This document shows, piece after piece, positions 42,644-50,210 of a DNA stretch of 64,000 bases. Made by a program: the position numbers and the translations under genes. Position 1 is the stretch's first letter. Each line of letters starts with the position of its first letter. The notes under the pieces are model-generated. The model was not told the origin of the DNA and did not search any database. It was given only the letters and a program-made list of their open reading frames with translations. Source of the stretch: DASVEE01 sp036380735 (GTDB taxonomy: Bacteria; Acidobacteriota; Thermoanaerobaculia; Gp7-AA8); assembly GCA_036380735.1 (NCBI GenBank), contig DASVEE010000012.1, forward strand, positions 138,072 to 202,071, read 5' to 3'.

Positions 42644-43534
42644 CTACAAGTGATCCGTATCCCCCCACATCACCCGCCACGTGCGCCGCGCCTCCGCGGC
42701 GGGATGCACCAGCAACCGAAACCAGTGCGGCCCCGGCACGAAGCCGCTGCGCAGCAGCACCCCGAACGCCGGATGCCGGCGTGACGCCAGCGCTGCCACC
42801 AGCGTGCAGCCGCGCGCGGAGGCAACCGCCTCGCGCAGCAGCGCGCGCGCCACGCGCCGATCCCGAAAGGCCAGATCGACCACCGCCAGCGTGGCAAGTC
42901 CTTTCAACGTCGTGCGCCGCGTGACCACGTAGCCTTCGCCGCGGATCCCCAGCACGCGGTACTCCCACGCCGGATTCGCGAAGTAGCGCCACGCCAGGAA
43001 CTCCTCCGTGCGCGCGATGCAGCCGTCGCCCGGCGCCAGCTCGCTCATCCACTGCACGTCGTCGCGCTGCAGCACTGGTACGCCCTTGCTGCGCGCGAGT
43101 GTCAGCGCGGGCCGCAGCAGCACCGGCACGCGCTCCGCCACGGCCCAGCCGCCGCGGAGCATGCTGCCGAGGACGGCGGAGCGGATCTGGTAGGCAGTGG
43201 CGACGGTGTGGGTGGTCGCGGTCATCGCCTGGCGCACCACGCCGCTGAACGCGCCCTGGCCGCGCGCGCTCGGCGCCGTCATCGCGTCGACGGCCAGCGC
43301 GCCCGCGACGGCCACGCCGTCGCGCATGTGCGGCAGGTCTAGGAGAGCCAGGTGCGTCGCCAGCTCTCCGTCCTGTTCGCCGACGAACATCCGTGCGCGG
43401 GCGAACTCCCACTCCCAGAAGCGGGGATCGCGCTTTTCGCCGTCGACGTCGCCGAAGCAGCGCGCGCGCAGCGACAGGATGGCGTCGCGGTCCGCGGCCG
43501 TCGCTTCACGGAAGTGCACGCACGATCCTCGCAC
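42644..43534 (-). CDS. GNAT family N-acetyltransferase
   Basis: The 296-residue protein may start at ATG 43534 or GTG 43519, both overlapping the neighbouring gene's 3' end. Residues begin HFREATAADRDAILSLRARC, typical of GNAT domains. An acetyl-CoA loop-like segment APSARGQGAFSGVVRQAM follows motif A (VAGALAVDAM). A second GNAT-like half (about 170-290) suggests the double-domain layout seen in FemAB-like or Eis-like enzymes. The presence in this locus suggests acetylation of an amino sugar or peptide, but the substrate is unknown. Confidence 0.8.
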   Translation of the reverse strand: MRGSCVHFREATAADRDAILSLRARCFGDVDGEKRDPRFWEWEFARARMFVGEQDGELATHLALLDLPHMRDGVAVAGALAVDAMTAPSARGQGAFSGVVRQAMTATTHTVATAYQIRSAVLGSMLRGGWAVAERVPVLLRPALTLARSKGVPVLQRDDVQWMSELAPGDGCIARTEEFLAWRYFANPAWEYRVLGIRGEGYVVTRRTTLKGLATLAVVDLAFRDRRVARALLREAVASARGCTLVAALASRRHPAFGVLLRSGFVPGPHWFRLLVHPAAEARRTWRVMWGDTDHL

Positions 43535-44480
43535 GCTCCGGCGCCACCGTCACGTGTCCGTGCTCGAACGCGCGTGTGGCGGTGAGCCCGTCGAAGCGGA
43601 TCTCACTCTTGGGAGACCCCAGGTCGATGAAGTAGAGGTCGGAGAAGATCGTGCGCGTCACATCGGGCGCGGCGACGAACGCGTCGTGCCCGTAGAGGCG
43701 GGCCGTGGCCACGATGCGCTCCACGTCGTCCGTGTAGTTCAGGTGCACGAAGCGCACGTGCGGATAGCGTTGCGCCGCGGGCAGGATCAGCTCCGGCATC
43801 AGAAAGTCGACGCTGTTCCAGCGGTTCGCCGCGTCGTGCCACGGCCGCGTGAGCAGGCTCTCCGTGATGTCGTAGTCGGCGTAGGGGAGGTAGTGCTCCG
43901 CCGCGCGGTACCCCTGATTCGTCACGATCAGCCGCAGTTCCTTGCGCAGCGCCGCGAGAAAGCGCGCCATCGCCGCGTCGTACTCGATGTCCGGATGCCG
44001 CCGCCGGAACTCCGCCAGCGCGTCGGGGTGTACGCTCTCCACCGTCGTCGTATCGAAGAAGACGCCGTCGTAGCCGATCGCCTTCAGCCGCCGCGCAATC
44101 GCGCGGACGCGCCCCGCGGCATAGTCCGGATGCGCCGGGTCGTAGTAGAACGCGTCCGCGTCCTCTGCACCCGCGTGCCCGTACAGCGGCCGCCGGTTGA
44201 GCAGCACGCGGCTGCCGCGCAGCAACCGCTCCTGCCACGTGCCCTTGCGCACGAGCGTGCGATAGAACGCCACCGTCCACTCGTACAGCGCCAGCCGCGT
44301 CCCGCACTTGCGCAGCTCCTCCACCTGTGCCCGCGGCAATGGATCGTGCGTGACCAGCACGTCGAAACGCGCGAACCATTCGAGCTGCGCCGGCGTCAGC
44401 GCGCCGCCGTAGTGAAACGCGACGCTGCCACGGCGCTCCGCCGCGCTCGAAGGAACACTCAGCATGATGGCCAGGCACAT
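43506..44480 (-). CDS. Exported GH114-like glycoside hydrolase (PelA-hydrolase type)
   Basis: The 324-residue product starts at ATG 44480 with a short signal (MCLAIMLSVPSSAA); a longer open frame upstream is only heptamer repeat. The fold is a TIM barrel of the endo-alpha-1,4-polygalactosaminidase (GH114/TM1410) group: FHYGGALTPAQLEWFARFDV, then YDGVFFDTTTVESVHPDALA with the catalytic-type aspartate, LIVTNQGY and ADYDITESLL. PelA hydrolase domains belong to the same clan, so with the PelF/PelG-like genes this would be the locus hydrolase. It stands on the opposite strand, overlapping the GNAT gene slightly. Confidence 0.78.
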   Translation of the reverse strand: MCLAIMLSVPSSAAERRGSVAFHYGGALTPAQLEWFARFDVLVTHDPLPRAQVEELRKCGTRLALYEWTVAFYRTLVRKGTWQERLLRGSRVLLNRRPLYGHAGAEDADAFYYDPAHPDYAAGRVRAIARRLKAIGYDGVFFDTTTVESVHPDALAEFRRRHPDIEYDAAMARFLAALRKELRLIVTNQGYRAAEHYLPYADYDITESLLTRPWHDAANRWNSVDFLMPELILPAAQRYPHVRFVHLNYTDDVERIVATARLYGHDAFVAAPDVTRTIFSDLYFIDLGSPKSEIRFDGLTATRAFEHGHVTVAPERARIVRALP

Positions 44481-44505
44481 CAAAGCGCGCGCAAACAGAG
44501 CAACA

Positions 44506-44604
44506 GGTTTTCGGTTTCTGGTTTTTGGTTTTCGGTGCTGCGCTCGCCGGCACTGTTTCGCGTCAGCGCAGCACCAAAAACCAAAAACCGAAAACCGACA
44601 ACCG
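44506..44604. repeat. Heptamer palindrome element, GTTTTCG type (copy 7)
   Basis: The left arm GGTTTTCGGTTTCTGGTTTT pairs with the right arm CCAAAAACCGAAAACCGACA. The tip CGGTGCTGCGCT...AGCGCAGCACC is nearly the same as in copy 3. Confidence 0.88.
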
Positions 44605-44613
44605 CGCATGCGC

Positions 44614-45222
44614 TCAAATCCCCAGCACCATCACCGCCGCTCCCACGGTCAGAATCAGCGCGCCCGCCACCGCATCGCCGTAGCGATCCAGGAACGGTGC
44701 GCGCACGGCGCGTGCTCCCGCCTGCGCGGTCAGCACCAGAATCGACATCGACGCCAGCGTTCCGACCTCGTACGCCACGATCACCGCCGCGATCGCGGAT
44801 GCGCCGCCGCTCGATGCCGCGATGATCAGCGGGATCAGCGCCACGCACGGGTCGGACGAGAACAGCACGAACAGCGACCACTCCGTCGCCCCGTTCTTCT
44901 CGTGGCGGTGGCGGTGCGGGCGCAAGCCCCAGAGCATGTAGATCGTGCCGAACAGCATCAGCAGCGCCGGCGCGAAGCTGGCCAGCTTCCCGCCGATCAC
45001 TTCCGCCACGCCGAGTCCGATCGAGAGCGCGGCGATCCCGAGGATGGCCGAGACCGTGACGTGCCCCAGTCCGCAGAGGATGGTGGTGCGCAGCGCGCGA
45101 GCCGGTGTCCACCCCCGCACCCGCGCCAGCGCCGCGAACGGCATCCAGTGATCCGGCGCCAGCGTGTGCAGCGCGCCGACGGTCGCCGCCGCCAACGGCA
45201 GCGTCCACGAAAACGTATCCAT
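44614..45222 (-). CDS. NicO/UreH-like metal transporter
   Basis: The 202-residue membrane protein starts at ATG 45222 (MDTFSWTLPLAAATVGALHT). It has six predicted helices and the histidine motif HTLAPDHWMPF, comparable to HxLDADH of nickel/cobalt NicO-type transporters. A histidine-rich cytoplasmic loop (RPHRHRHEK) is typical of RcnA/UreH-like exporters. It probably moves Ni or Co ions across the inner membrane; direction is unclear. No urease or hydrogenase gene is near. A 9-bp array with a tRNA remnant lies upstream. Confidence 0.82.
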   Translation of the reverse strand: MDTFSWTLPLAAATVGALHTLAPDHWMPFAALARVRGWTPARALRTTILCGLGHVTVSAILGIAALSIGLGVAEVIGGKLASFAPALLMLFGTIYMLWGLRPHRHRHEKNGATEWSLFVLFSSDPCVALIPLIIAASSGGASAIAAVIVAYEVGTLASMSILVLTAQAGARAVRAPFLDRYGDAVAGALILTVGAAVMVLGI

Positions 45223-45265
45223 GCAGTGTCCTTCGCCCGAGCCGGGGCAGCACATGATGCGCCAA

Positions 45266-45390
45266 TAGGACCGATAGGACCAATGGGACGAATGGGACGA
45301 ATGGGACCTATAGGACGGATGAACCGGTGACCTGCTGATTACGAATCAGCTGCTCTACCGGCTGAACTGCTGCCCTATAGGTCCCCGTGG
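45266..45390. repeat. 9-bp-unit arrays flanking a tRNA remnant (copy 15)
   Basis: The left arm (about 45266-45320) is CAATAGGAC/CGATAGGAC/CAATGGGAC-type units ending GGGACCTATAGGACGGAT. The right side is CCTATAGGTCCCC. The 12-mers GGGACCTATAGG (45303-45314) and CCTATAGGTCCC (45374-45385) are perfect inverted repeats enclosing the tRNA core. Confidence 0.9.
45321..45376 (-). pseudogene. Truncated tRNA-Thr (anticodon CGT) remnant
   Basis: On the minus strand the core reads AGGGCAG, then a D arm (GTTC/GAGC, loop AGCCGGTA) and a perfect 5-bp anticodon stem GCTGA/TCAGC with loop TTCGTAA, giving anticodon CGT. The variable region AGGTC and the first half of the T arm ACCGGTTC follow. The rest of the T arm and the 3' acceptor strand are missing and replaced by 9-bp units. 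The 5' acceptor-like GGGCAG has no partner. It is therefore not a standard functional tRNA. Confidence 0.82.
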
Positions 45391-45392
45391 CC

Positions 45393-46250
45393 TCACGCGA
45401 TCTCGCCGAAGCGGCCGCTCTGGTAGTCGAGCATGGCCTGGCGGATCTCGCCGGGGGTGTTCATCACGAAGGGGCCGTAGCGCGCCACCGGCTCGTTGAG
45501 GGGGACGCCGCCGATGAGGAGGAATTCGGCTCCGGACTGGGAGGCGATCGTCACCGCGTCGCCGTTGCGGTCGAAGATGAGGACGTCGTTTTCACGGGCG
45601 ACGCGGTCGTTGACCGACGCTTCGCCGCTGATGAGGAAGGCGAAGGCGTTGTAGGTCTCGGGAACCGGTTGCGTGAAGCGCGCGCCGGCGGCGAGGCGGA
45701 CGTGCAGGTACATGATCGGCGTGCGCGTGTCGATCGAGGCGCTCGTGCCGAGCGACTCGCCGGCGATCACCGTCACCGTGACTTTGCCGTCGTCGCTGGT
45801 CGCGGTGGGGATCTCGGCCGCGCGCAACTCCTGATAGCGCGGCTGCATCATCTTGTCGCGTTTCGGCAGGTTCACCCAGAGCTGGAAGCCGTGCAGGCGG
45901 CCGCCGTGACGGCGGATGTCTTCCGACGGCATCTCGGAGTGCACGACGCCGGAGCCGGCGGTCATCCACTGCACGTCGCCCGCACCGATGCGGCCGCGGT
46001 TGCCCTGCGAATCGCCGTGCTCGATGGCGCCCTCGAGGACGTACGTGACGGTCTCGAAGCCGCGATGCGGATGGTCGGGCGCACCCTTCGCCTCACCGGG
46101 CCCATGCACGACCGGTCCCATCCGGTCGAGGAGGAGAAAAGGATCGAGTCGATCGAGACGAGCGGTCGGAAACGGCCGCGTGACGATCATCCCCTCCCCT
46201 TCGAGCTGCGGCGTGGCGTGGATGAGCTGGGCGACAGTGCGTGTGGTCAT
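45393..46250 (-). CDS. Pirin family protein
   Basis: The 285-residue protein starts at ATG 46250 (MTTRTVAQLIHATP). It is a bicupin with the pirin N-terminal motif LLLDRMGPVV and the metal ligands in HPHRGFETVTYVLEG and HSEMP, followed by a C-terminal cupin (YLHVRLAAGARFTQPVPETY). Bacterial pirins include quercetinases and stress-related regulators; all four N-cupin ligands seem to be present, so iron binding is likely. It stands alone with the tRNA remnant downstream. Confidence 0.92.
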   Translation of the reverse strand: MTTRTVAQLIHATPQLEGEGMIVTRPFPTARLDRLDPFLLLDRMGPVVHGPGEAKGAPDHPHRGFETVTYVLEGAIEHGDSQGNRGRIGAGDVQWMTAGSGVVHSEMPSEDIRRHGGRLHGFQLWVNLPKRDKMMQPRYQELRAAEIPTATSDDGKVTVTVIAGESLGTSASIDTRTPIMYLHVRLAAGARFTQPVPETYNAFAFLISGEASVNDRVARENDVLIFDRNGDAVTIASQSGAEFLLIGGVPLNEPVARYGPFVMNTPGEIRQAMLDYQSGRFGEIA

Positions 46251-46306
46251 GGCAATCAGGAAAACAAGAGTGCATTCCACAGGGCAGCAAGGCAGGCGGC
46301 CGGCTC

Positions 46307-46350
46307 TGTCCTATAGGTCCCATAGGTCCCATTCGTCCCATCGTTCCCCC
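46307..46350. repeat. Array of 9-bp units (copy 16)
   Basis: GTCCTATAG, GTCCCATAG, GTCCCATTC and GTCCCATCG units end with the family terminus CATCGTTCCCCC. The array lies between divergent pirin and MpaA-like genes. Confidence 0.93.
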
Positions 46351-46391
46351 TCCCTTGACGCCGCCCCCCGCCCCACCTACCCTCGCCGCCG

Positions 46392-47114
46392 ATGACTTCT
46401 GCAACCGAGCAACCGCTGGTCGCGCGGCGCGATCGCGGCGTGATCCGCCACCGCAGTACCGTCTACGGCACCTCCGTCGACGGTGTCCCGCTCACCGTCT
46501 TCCTGCCGGAGAGCGGCAGCACCGACCTGCTGATCCTCGCCGCGATTCATGGCGATGAATCCGAGACCACCGTGGCCGTTTCGGAGGCGCTGCGCTGCCT
46601 TCCGACGGGCGACCTGCGGGCGGCGGTGATCCTCTGCGGCAATCCGGACGGCATGCTGCGCGGCACGCGCGGCAACGCCAGCGGCATCGATCTGAACCGC
46701 AACTTTCCCACCTCCAACTGGAGCCCCGACGCCGTCTGCTACAAGAGCCGGGCGAACGACGCGCGCGACATCGCGCTCAGTCCCGGACCGGCACCAGCGT
46801 CGGAGCCGGAAACGCAGGCGCTCATCGCGCTCATCGACAGGCTGCAGCCGCGCGCGGTGGTCAGCCTGCACTCCGCGCTCGCCTGTGTCGACGACTCCGG
46901 CGCCTCCCACCTCGGGCGGCAGCTCGCCGACCGCTGCGCGCTCCCGTTCCTCACCGAGATCGGCTACCCCACGCCGGGCTCCATGGGCACGTGGGCCAGC
47001 GAGCGGGGGCTGAACCTCGTCACGCTGGAGCTCGAGGACGCGTCGCTCTACACGCTCAAGGACCGTCACGTGCCGATCCTCATCGACCTCATGACCGGCA
47101 GGTTCGAGCTCTGA
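46392..47114 (+). CDS. mpaA: Murein-peptide amidase MpaA-like M14 carboxypeptidase
   Basis: The 240-residue protein is a compact M14 domain with zinc ligands in AAIHGDESE and SLHSAL, the LNRNFPT substrate-binding segment, and the catalytic glutamate in TLELEDAS. The length and HGDE motif match MpaA, which cleaves the gamma-D-Glu-meso-DAP bond of murein tripeptide in the cytoplasm; no signal peptide is present. It overlaps the racemase gene by one base. Together they would free glutamate isomers during cell-wall recycling. Confidence 0.87.
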   Translation: MTSATEQPLVARRDRGVIRHRSTVYGTSVDGVPLTVFLPESGSTDLLILAAIHGDESETTVAVSEALRCLPTGDLRAAVILCGNPDGMLRGTRGNASGIDLNRNFPTSNWSPDAVCYKSRANDARDIALSPGPAPASEPETQALIALIDRLQPRAVVSLHSALACVDDSGASHLGRQLADRCALPFLTEIGYPTPGSMGTWASERGLNLVTLELEDASLYTLKDRHVPILIDLMTGRFEL

Positions 47115-47980
47115 TGCACATCCTCATCACCGATTCCGGCGTGGGCGGCCTCTCGGTCGTGGCGTACGCGGAGCGCTTCGTGCGCACGCACGGGATCACC
47201 GAGCCCGTACGCCTGACGTTCGCCAACGCCGCGCCGGAGAACGACTACGGCTACAACGCCATGCCGTCACGCGAGGTGAAGCTGCAGACGTTCGACCGCT
47301 TCCTGCGCAACGTGACGGAGCGCTTCACCCCCGACTCCATCTACATCGCGTGCAACACGCTTTCCGTGCTGCTGCCCGACACGCCGTACATGCAGGAAGC
47401 AGAGATCCCGGTGCAGGGGATCGTCGAGACCGGCGTCGCGCTGCTGCTGGCGCAGCTCGAAACCGATCCCCGCAGCGTGGCCATGATCTTCGGCACGCAG
47501 ACCACGATCGACGCCGGCACGTACCCGCGCCTCCTCGAGGAGCGCGGCATCGACGCGTCACGTATCGTGAGCCAGGCGTGCCCCGGCCTGGCCGACACGA
47601 TCTCCGAGGATCGCGAAGGGACGAGAACGCGCCAGGAGATTGCGGCGTGGGTGGACAAAGCCATCGCGCAGATGCCGGACCGCACCGCGCCGGTGGTGGC
47701 GGCGCTGGCGTGCACGCACTACGGCTACCGCAAGGATGACTTCGCGGCGGCGCTTGCTGAAGCGGGCGTGCGCGCGCAAGTGGTGAATCCCAATGAAAGC
47801 GCCGTGAATGACTTGTTCCCGGCAGGGGAGGGGCCGCACCGGGAAGTGGAGGTGCAGTTTGTCACCCGCTACCCAATTCCGCCGCAGACCATTGAGGCGC
47901 TTACGTGGTTCCTGGGTGATGTGTCTCCAAAGACCGTGACCGCCATGCAGAACTTCGTGCACCAGCCGGATCTCTTCTAG
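47114..47980 (+). CDS. Glutamate racemase-like protein
   Basis: The 288-residue protein starts at ATG 47114 (TGATG coupling). It has the racemase layout: DSGVGGLSV near the N-terminus with its aspartate, the first catalytic cysteine in IACNTLS, the second in LACTHYGY followed by its histidine. These are all MurI landmarks. It interconverts L- and D-glutamate (or acts on a related peptide amino acid). An extended C-terminus and coupling to the MpaA-like gene suggest a recycling role rather than being the main essential MurI. Confidence 0.85.
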   Translation: MHILITDSGVGGLSVVAYAERFVRTHGITEPVRLTFANAAPENDYGYNAMPSREVKLQTFDRFLRNVTERFTPDSIYIACNTLSVLLPDTPYMQEAEIPVQGIVETGVALLLAQLETDPRSVAMIFGTQTTIDAGTYPRLLEERGIDASRIVSQACPGLADTISEDREGTRTRQEIAAWVDKAIAQMPDRTAPVVAALACTHYGYRKDDFAAALAEAGVRAQVVNPNESAVNDLFPAGEGPHREVEVQFVTRYPIPPQTIEALTWFLGDVSPKTVTAMQNFVHQPDLF

Positions 47981-48000
47981 GGAAACTCCGTCGCGCAGCA

Positions 48001-48024
48001 GTCCCATTCGTCCTATCGTTTCCC
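48001..48024. repeat. Short 9-bp-unit array (copy 17)
   Basis: GTCCCATTC, GTCCTATCG and TTTCCC. On the minus strand it provides the final GKR codons and TAG stop of the proline dehydrogenase gene. Confidence 0.9.
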
Positions 48025-49185
48025 TGCCCCGCGCCTCCGCGCCAGCTCCGCGTTGATCAGATCCAGTTCCCTGCTGGTTTGCCCTTCCATCGACGAATTC
48101 TCCCGGGCGCGGCGGATCAGGTAGGGGATGGCGGTGGGCAGCGGCCCGTACGGCACGTACTTGGACGCGTTGCACCCATGCGCCGCTACGGCCACGCTCA
48201 GGTTGTCGCTCATGCCGAGGAGCTGCGTGCATTCGATGCGCGGATCCTGAGGGTCGAGGCCGCGGCGGTCGAGCTCCTCCAGCAGCCGCGCGACCGATGC
48301 TTCGTTGTGCGTCCCGGCGAGGAGCGCGAAGCGGTCGAGGTGGTCGAGACAGAAGTCCACCGCCGCATCGAACGCCTCGTCCGTCGCTTCCTTCGTCGGG
48401 TGGATCGGGCTCGGCAGCCCGAGGGCGGCGGCGCGTTCGCGCTCCGCCTCCATGTACGCGCCGCGCACGAGCTTCACGCCCACGACGTAGCGGTCGTTGA
48501 GCAGACCGCGCACGTAATCGAGCCGATCGGTGCGATACAACTGCGCGGTCGTGTAGACGATGGCGCGCTCGCGGTTGTGCTCCTCCATCATCCGCTCGGC
48601 CAGCGCGTCGATCGCCGGCTGGATCCACGACTCCTCGGCATCGATGAGCACGCGGGAGCCCGCATCGTGCGCGGCGCTGCAGATCTGGCGGACGCGCTCC
48701 GTGACTCGGTCGTACGCCGCCTGCTCTTCCGCATCGAGCGCGCTGCCCGACGAGACTTTCTCCAGCAGCTCCTTCGGAGCGACGCCCGTGACCTTGAAGA
48801 CCGCGAACGGGACGTCCTTGCTGTGGCGCGCAAACTCGATCGTACGCAGCACCTCATCGCGGCTCGCGTCGAATCCCTGCTCCGTCGCCAGCCCCTCGGC
48901 CGAGTAATCGAGGATCGAGCGCACGCCACGCCGCGCCAGTTGCCGCACCGTCGGCCCGCAGTCCTCGATGCTGGTGCCGCCGCAGAAGTGAGGAAACGGC
49001 CCGATGTGCCGCACGAGCTGTTTCCCGAACGGCAGTTTCAACGTCAGCTTCGCCAGCGCCTCGGTCCGGCGCTCCGAGATCATCAGCGGCACCAGCCGCT
49101 TGAACAGAAACCGCACCGCGAGCAGCTTCCCCGTGCTCGTGTCGCGAAAGGTCAGTTCGGTATCGCGCAGGTCGGTCGTCGACAT
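48013..49185 (-). CDS. Proline dehydrogenase (PRODH family)
   Basis: The 390-residue protein starts at ATG 49185 (MSTTDLRDTELTFRDTSTGK). It is a PutA-type FAD-dependent TIM barrel oxidising proline to delta-1-pyrroline-5-carboxylate. Conserved parts are LDYSAEG, FKVTGV with its lysine, LIDAEESWIQ, VGVKLVRGAYM, GTHNEAS, and the C-terminal substrate loop YGPLPTAIPYLIRRARENSS with its two arginines. No P5C dehydrogenase gene is adjacent. The stop codon comes from the repeat array. Confidence 0.92.
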   Translation of the reverse strand: MSTTDLRDTELTFRDTSTGKLLAVRFLFKRLVPLMISERRTEALAKLTLKLPFGKQLVRHIGPFPHFCGGTSIEDCGPTVRQLARRGVRSILDYSAEGLATEQGFDASRDEVLRTIEFARHSKDVPFAVFKVTGVAPKELLEKVSSGSALDAEEQAAYDRVTERVRQICSAAHDAGSRVLIDAEESWIQPAIDALAERMMEEHNRERAIVYTTAQLYRTDRLDYVRGLLNDRYVVGVKLVRGAYMEAERERAAALGLPSPIHPTKEATDEAFDAAVDFCLDHLDRFALLAGTHNEASVARLLEELDRRGLDPQDPRIECTQLLGMSDNLSVAVAAHGCNASKYVPYGPLPTAIPYLIRRARENSSMEGQTSRELDLINAELARRRGAGKR

Positions 49186-49217
49186 GTGCCGCGCAGAGTA
49201 TCGGAATGGCACCCGGG

Positions 49218-49314
49218 AGGACAGATCGGACCTATGACTTCATCGGACGGATGCGGCGCGCCGCCGTCCCACTCGTCCCTAAGGTCCGGAGGTCCTATTT
49301 GTCCTATCGTTCCC
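49218..49314. repeat. Degenerate 9-bp-unit array pair (copy 18)
   Basis: The left arm is decayed (GGACAGATCGGACCTATGA, ATCGGACGG). The right arm has GTCCCACTC, GTCCCTAAG, GTCCGGAG, GTCCTATTT and GTCCTATCG, and ends CGTTCCC. The 263-bp gap 49186-49448 otherwise holds only the operator-like site below. Confidence 0.8.
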
Positions 49315-49406
49315 TCCTACCCCGCAGCCGACGATCTCTGCGGGAATCTGAGCCGGCAAAGTCGTCGAACACTGGCACGTCCTGCAACGCGTCCGGAGAC
49401 GGCGGA

Positions 49407-49433
49407 GAACGGGAACACGATGTTCTAGCGTTC
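49407..49433 (+). promoter_or_regulatory. Nested palindrome upstream of the BrnT-like gene, candidate operator
   Basis: The inner dyad is GAACA-CGA-TGTTC (49413-49425) and the outer dyad is GAACG (49407-49411) with CGTTC (49429-49433). The site lies 16 bp before the toxin start codon. Autoregulation by the antitoxin is usual for BrnT/BrnA. The two centres differ by 1 bp, so only one may be real. Confidence 0.5.
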
Positions 49434-49448
49434 CACTAAACTTTTCGC

Positions 49449-49724
49449 GTGCGGTTCTCGTGGGACCCAGCGAAAGCAGCTGCTAACGTGCGAAAGCACG
49501 CCGTTTCCTTCGAGGAGGCCGTGACCGTGTTTTTGGATCCGCTCGCGCGGATTCACGATGATCCGGACCACTCGGTGAGTGAGTACCGGGAGATCATCGT
49601 AGGCCGCTCCGCCGCGGGCCGTCTTCTCTTGGTATCCTTTACGGAGCGGGAGGACGCCGTCAGGATCATCAGCGCCCGTTTGCCGGATACCCGCGAACGT
49701 CAGGACTATGAAGAAGGCAGATAG
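49449..49724 (+). CDS. brnT: BrnT-like toxin (type II toxin-antitoxin)
   Basis: The 91-residue protein starts at GTG 49449. It has the BrnT pattern: FSWDPAKAAANVRKHAVSFE at the start, VFLDPLARIHDDPDHS in the middle, and YREIIVGRSAAGRLLLVSFT, then ISARLPDTRERQDYEE at the end, covering the RelE-like fold with its catalytic-type His, Arg and Glu. BrnT is a ribosome-independent mRNA endonuclease. The order toxin first, antitoxin second is normal for this family. The stop overlaps the antitoxin start by 17 bp. Confidence 0.9.
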   Translation: MRFSWDPAKAAANVRKHAVSFEEAVTVFLDPLARIHDDPDHSVSEYREIIVGRSAAGRLLLVSFTEREDAVRIISARLPDTRERQDYEEGR

Positions 49725-49998
49725 CAAAGCCACGGACACGAGCGGCAAGACAGTGCGTGCCGCGAAAAAGCGAGGCACACCCGCTCCTGATGACATGCGT
49801 CCCCACTACGACTTCGACTACAGCAAGTCACGTCCGAACCGATTCGCCTCACGCGCCGCGGAAGGTGCCGTTGCCGTGGTGCTGGACCCGGATGTCGCGA
49901 CCGTTTTCCGTTCGGCCGAAGCGGTGAACACCTTTCTTCGGTCGGCGATCTCAGCCATGCCGCCGGTCCAGCCCGCAAAGAAAAAGCGCGCCTCTTAG
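49708..49998 (+). CDS. brnA: BrnA-like antitoxin
   Basis: The 96-residue protein starts at ATG 49708 inside the toxin gene. A basic, disordered first third (KKADSKATDTSGKTVRAAKK) is followed by the conserved MRPHYDFDYSKSRPNRFA block and a short ribbon-helix-helix-like part (AVAVVLDPDVATVFRSAEAV), which would bind operator DNA as a dimer. Sequence and position make it the antitoxin of the BrnT-like toxin. The C-terminus is lysine rich. Confidence 0.86.
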   Translation: MKKADSKATDTSGKTVRAAKKRGTPAPDDMRPHYDFDYSKSRPNRFASRAAEGAVAVVLDPDVATVFRSAEAVNTFLRSAISAMPPVQPAKKKRAS

Positions 49999-50088
49999 GC
50001 GCATCACAGTCCTCCTCCCCCGTCCCTCCGGCGGTGCATCACCATCCTCGCCGCACGAGCGCCCTCTCTCCGGCGGTCTTTCCTCGCG

Positions 50089-50110
50089 GGACAGACAAGA
50101 GTGTCTGTCC
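50089..50110. repeat. Perfect 9-bp hairpin
   Basis: GGACAGACA and TGTCTGTCC enclose a 4-nt loop AGAG. A decayed related copy follows at about 50134-50159 (GAGGACAAACACTCGTGTCTA). It lies 91 bp after the antitoxin gene. The 212-bp gap 49999-50210 has no gene. Confidence 0.8.
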
Positions 50111-50150
50111 TCCACTCGGACATCGCTCGTGGGGAGGACAAACACTCGTG

Positions 50151-50198
50151 TCTATCCGTCCCATTCGTCCTATAGGTCCCATCCGTCCTCTCGTCCCC
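50151..50198. repeat. Array of 9-bp units (copy 19)
   Basis: Units TCTATCC, GTCCCATTC, GTCCTATAG, GTCCCATCC and GTCCTCTCG end in GTCCCC. It directly follows the hairpin copy and precedes the VOC gene's 3' end. Confidence 0.9.
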
Positions 50199-50210
50199 TG
50201 CGGCCCCCCT

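Noticed and set aside
45321..45376. Functional tRNA-Thr
   Set aside because: The 3' half of the T arm and the 3' acceptor strand are missing; 9-bp repeat units follow instead.
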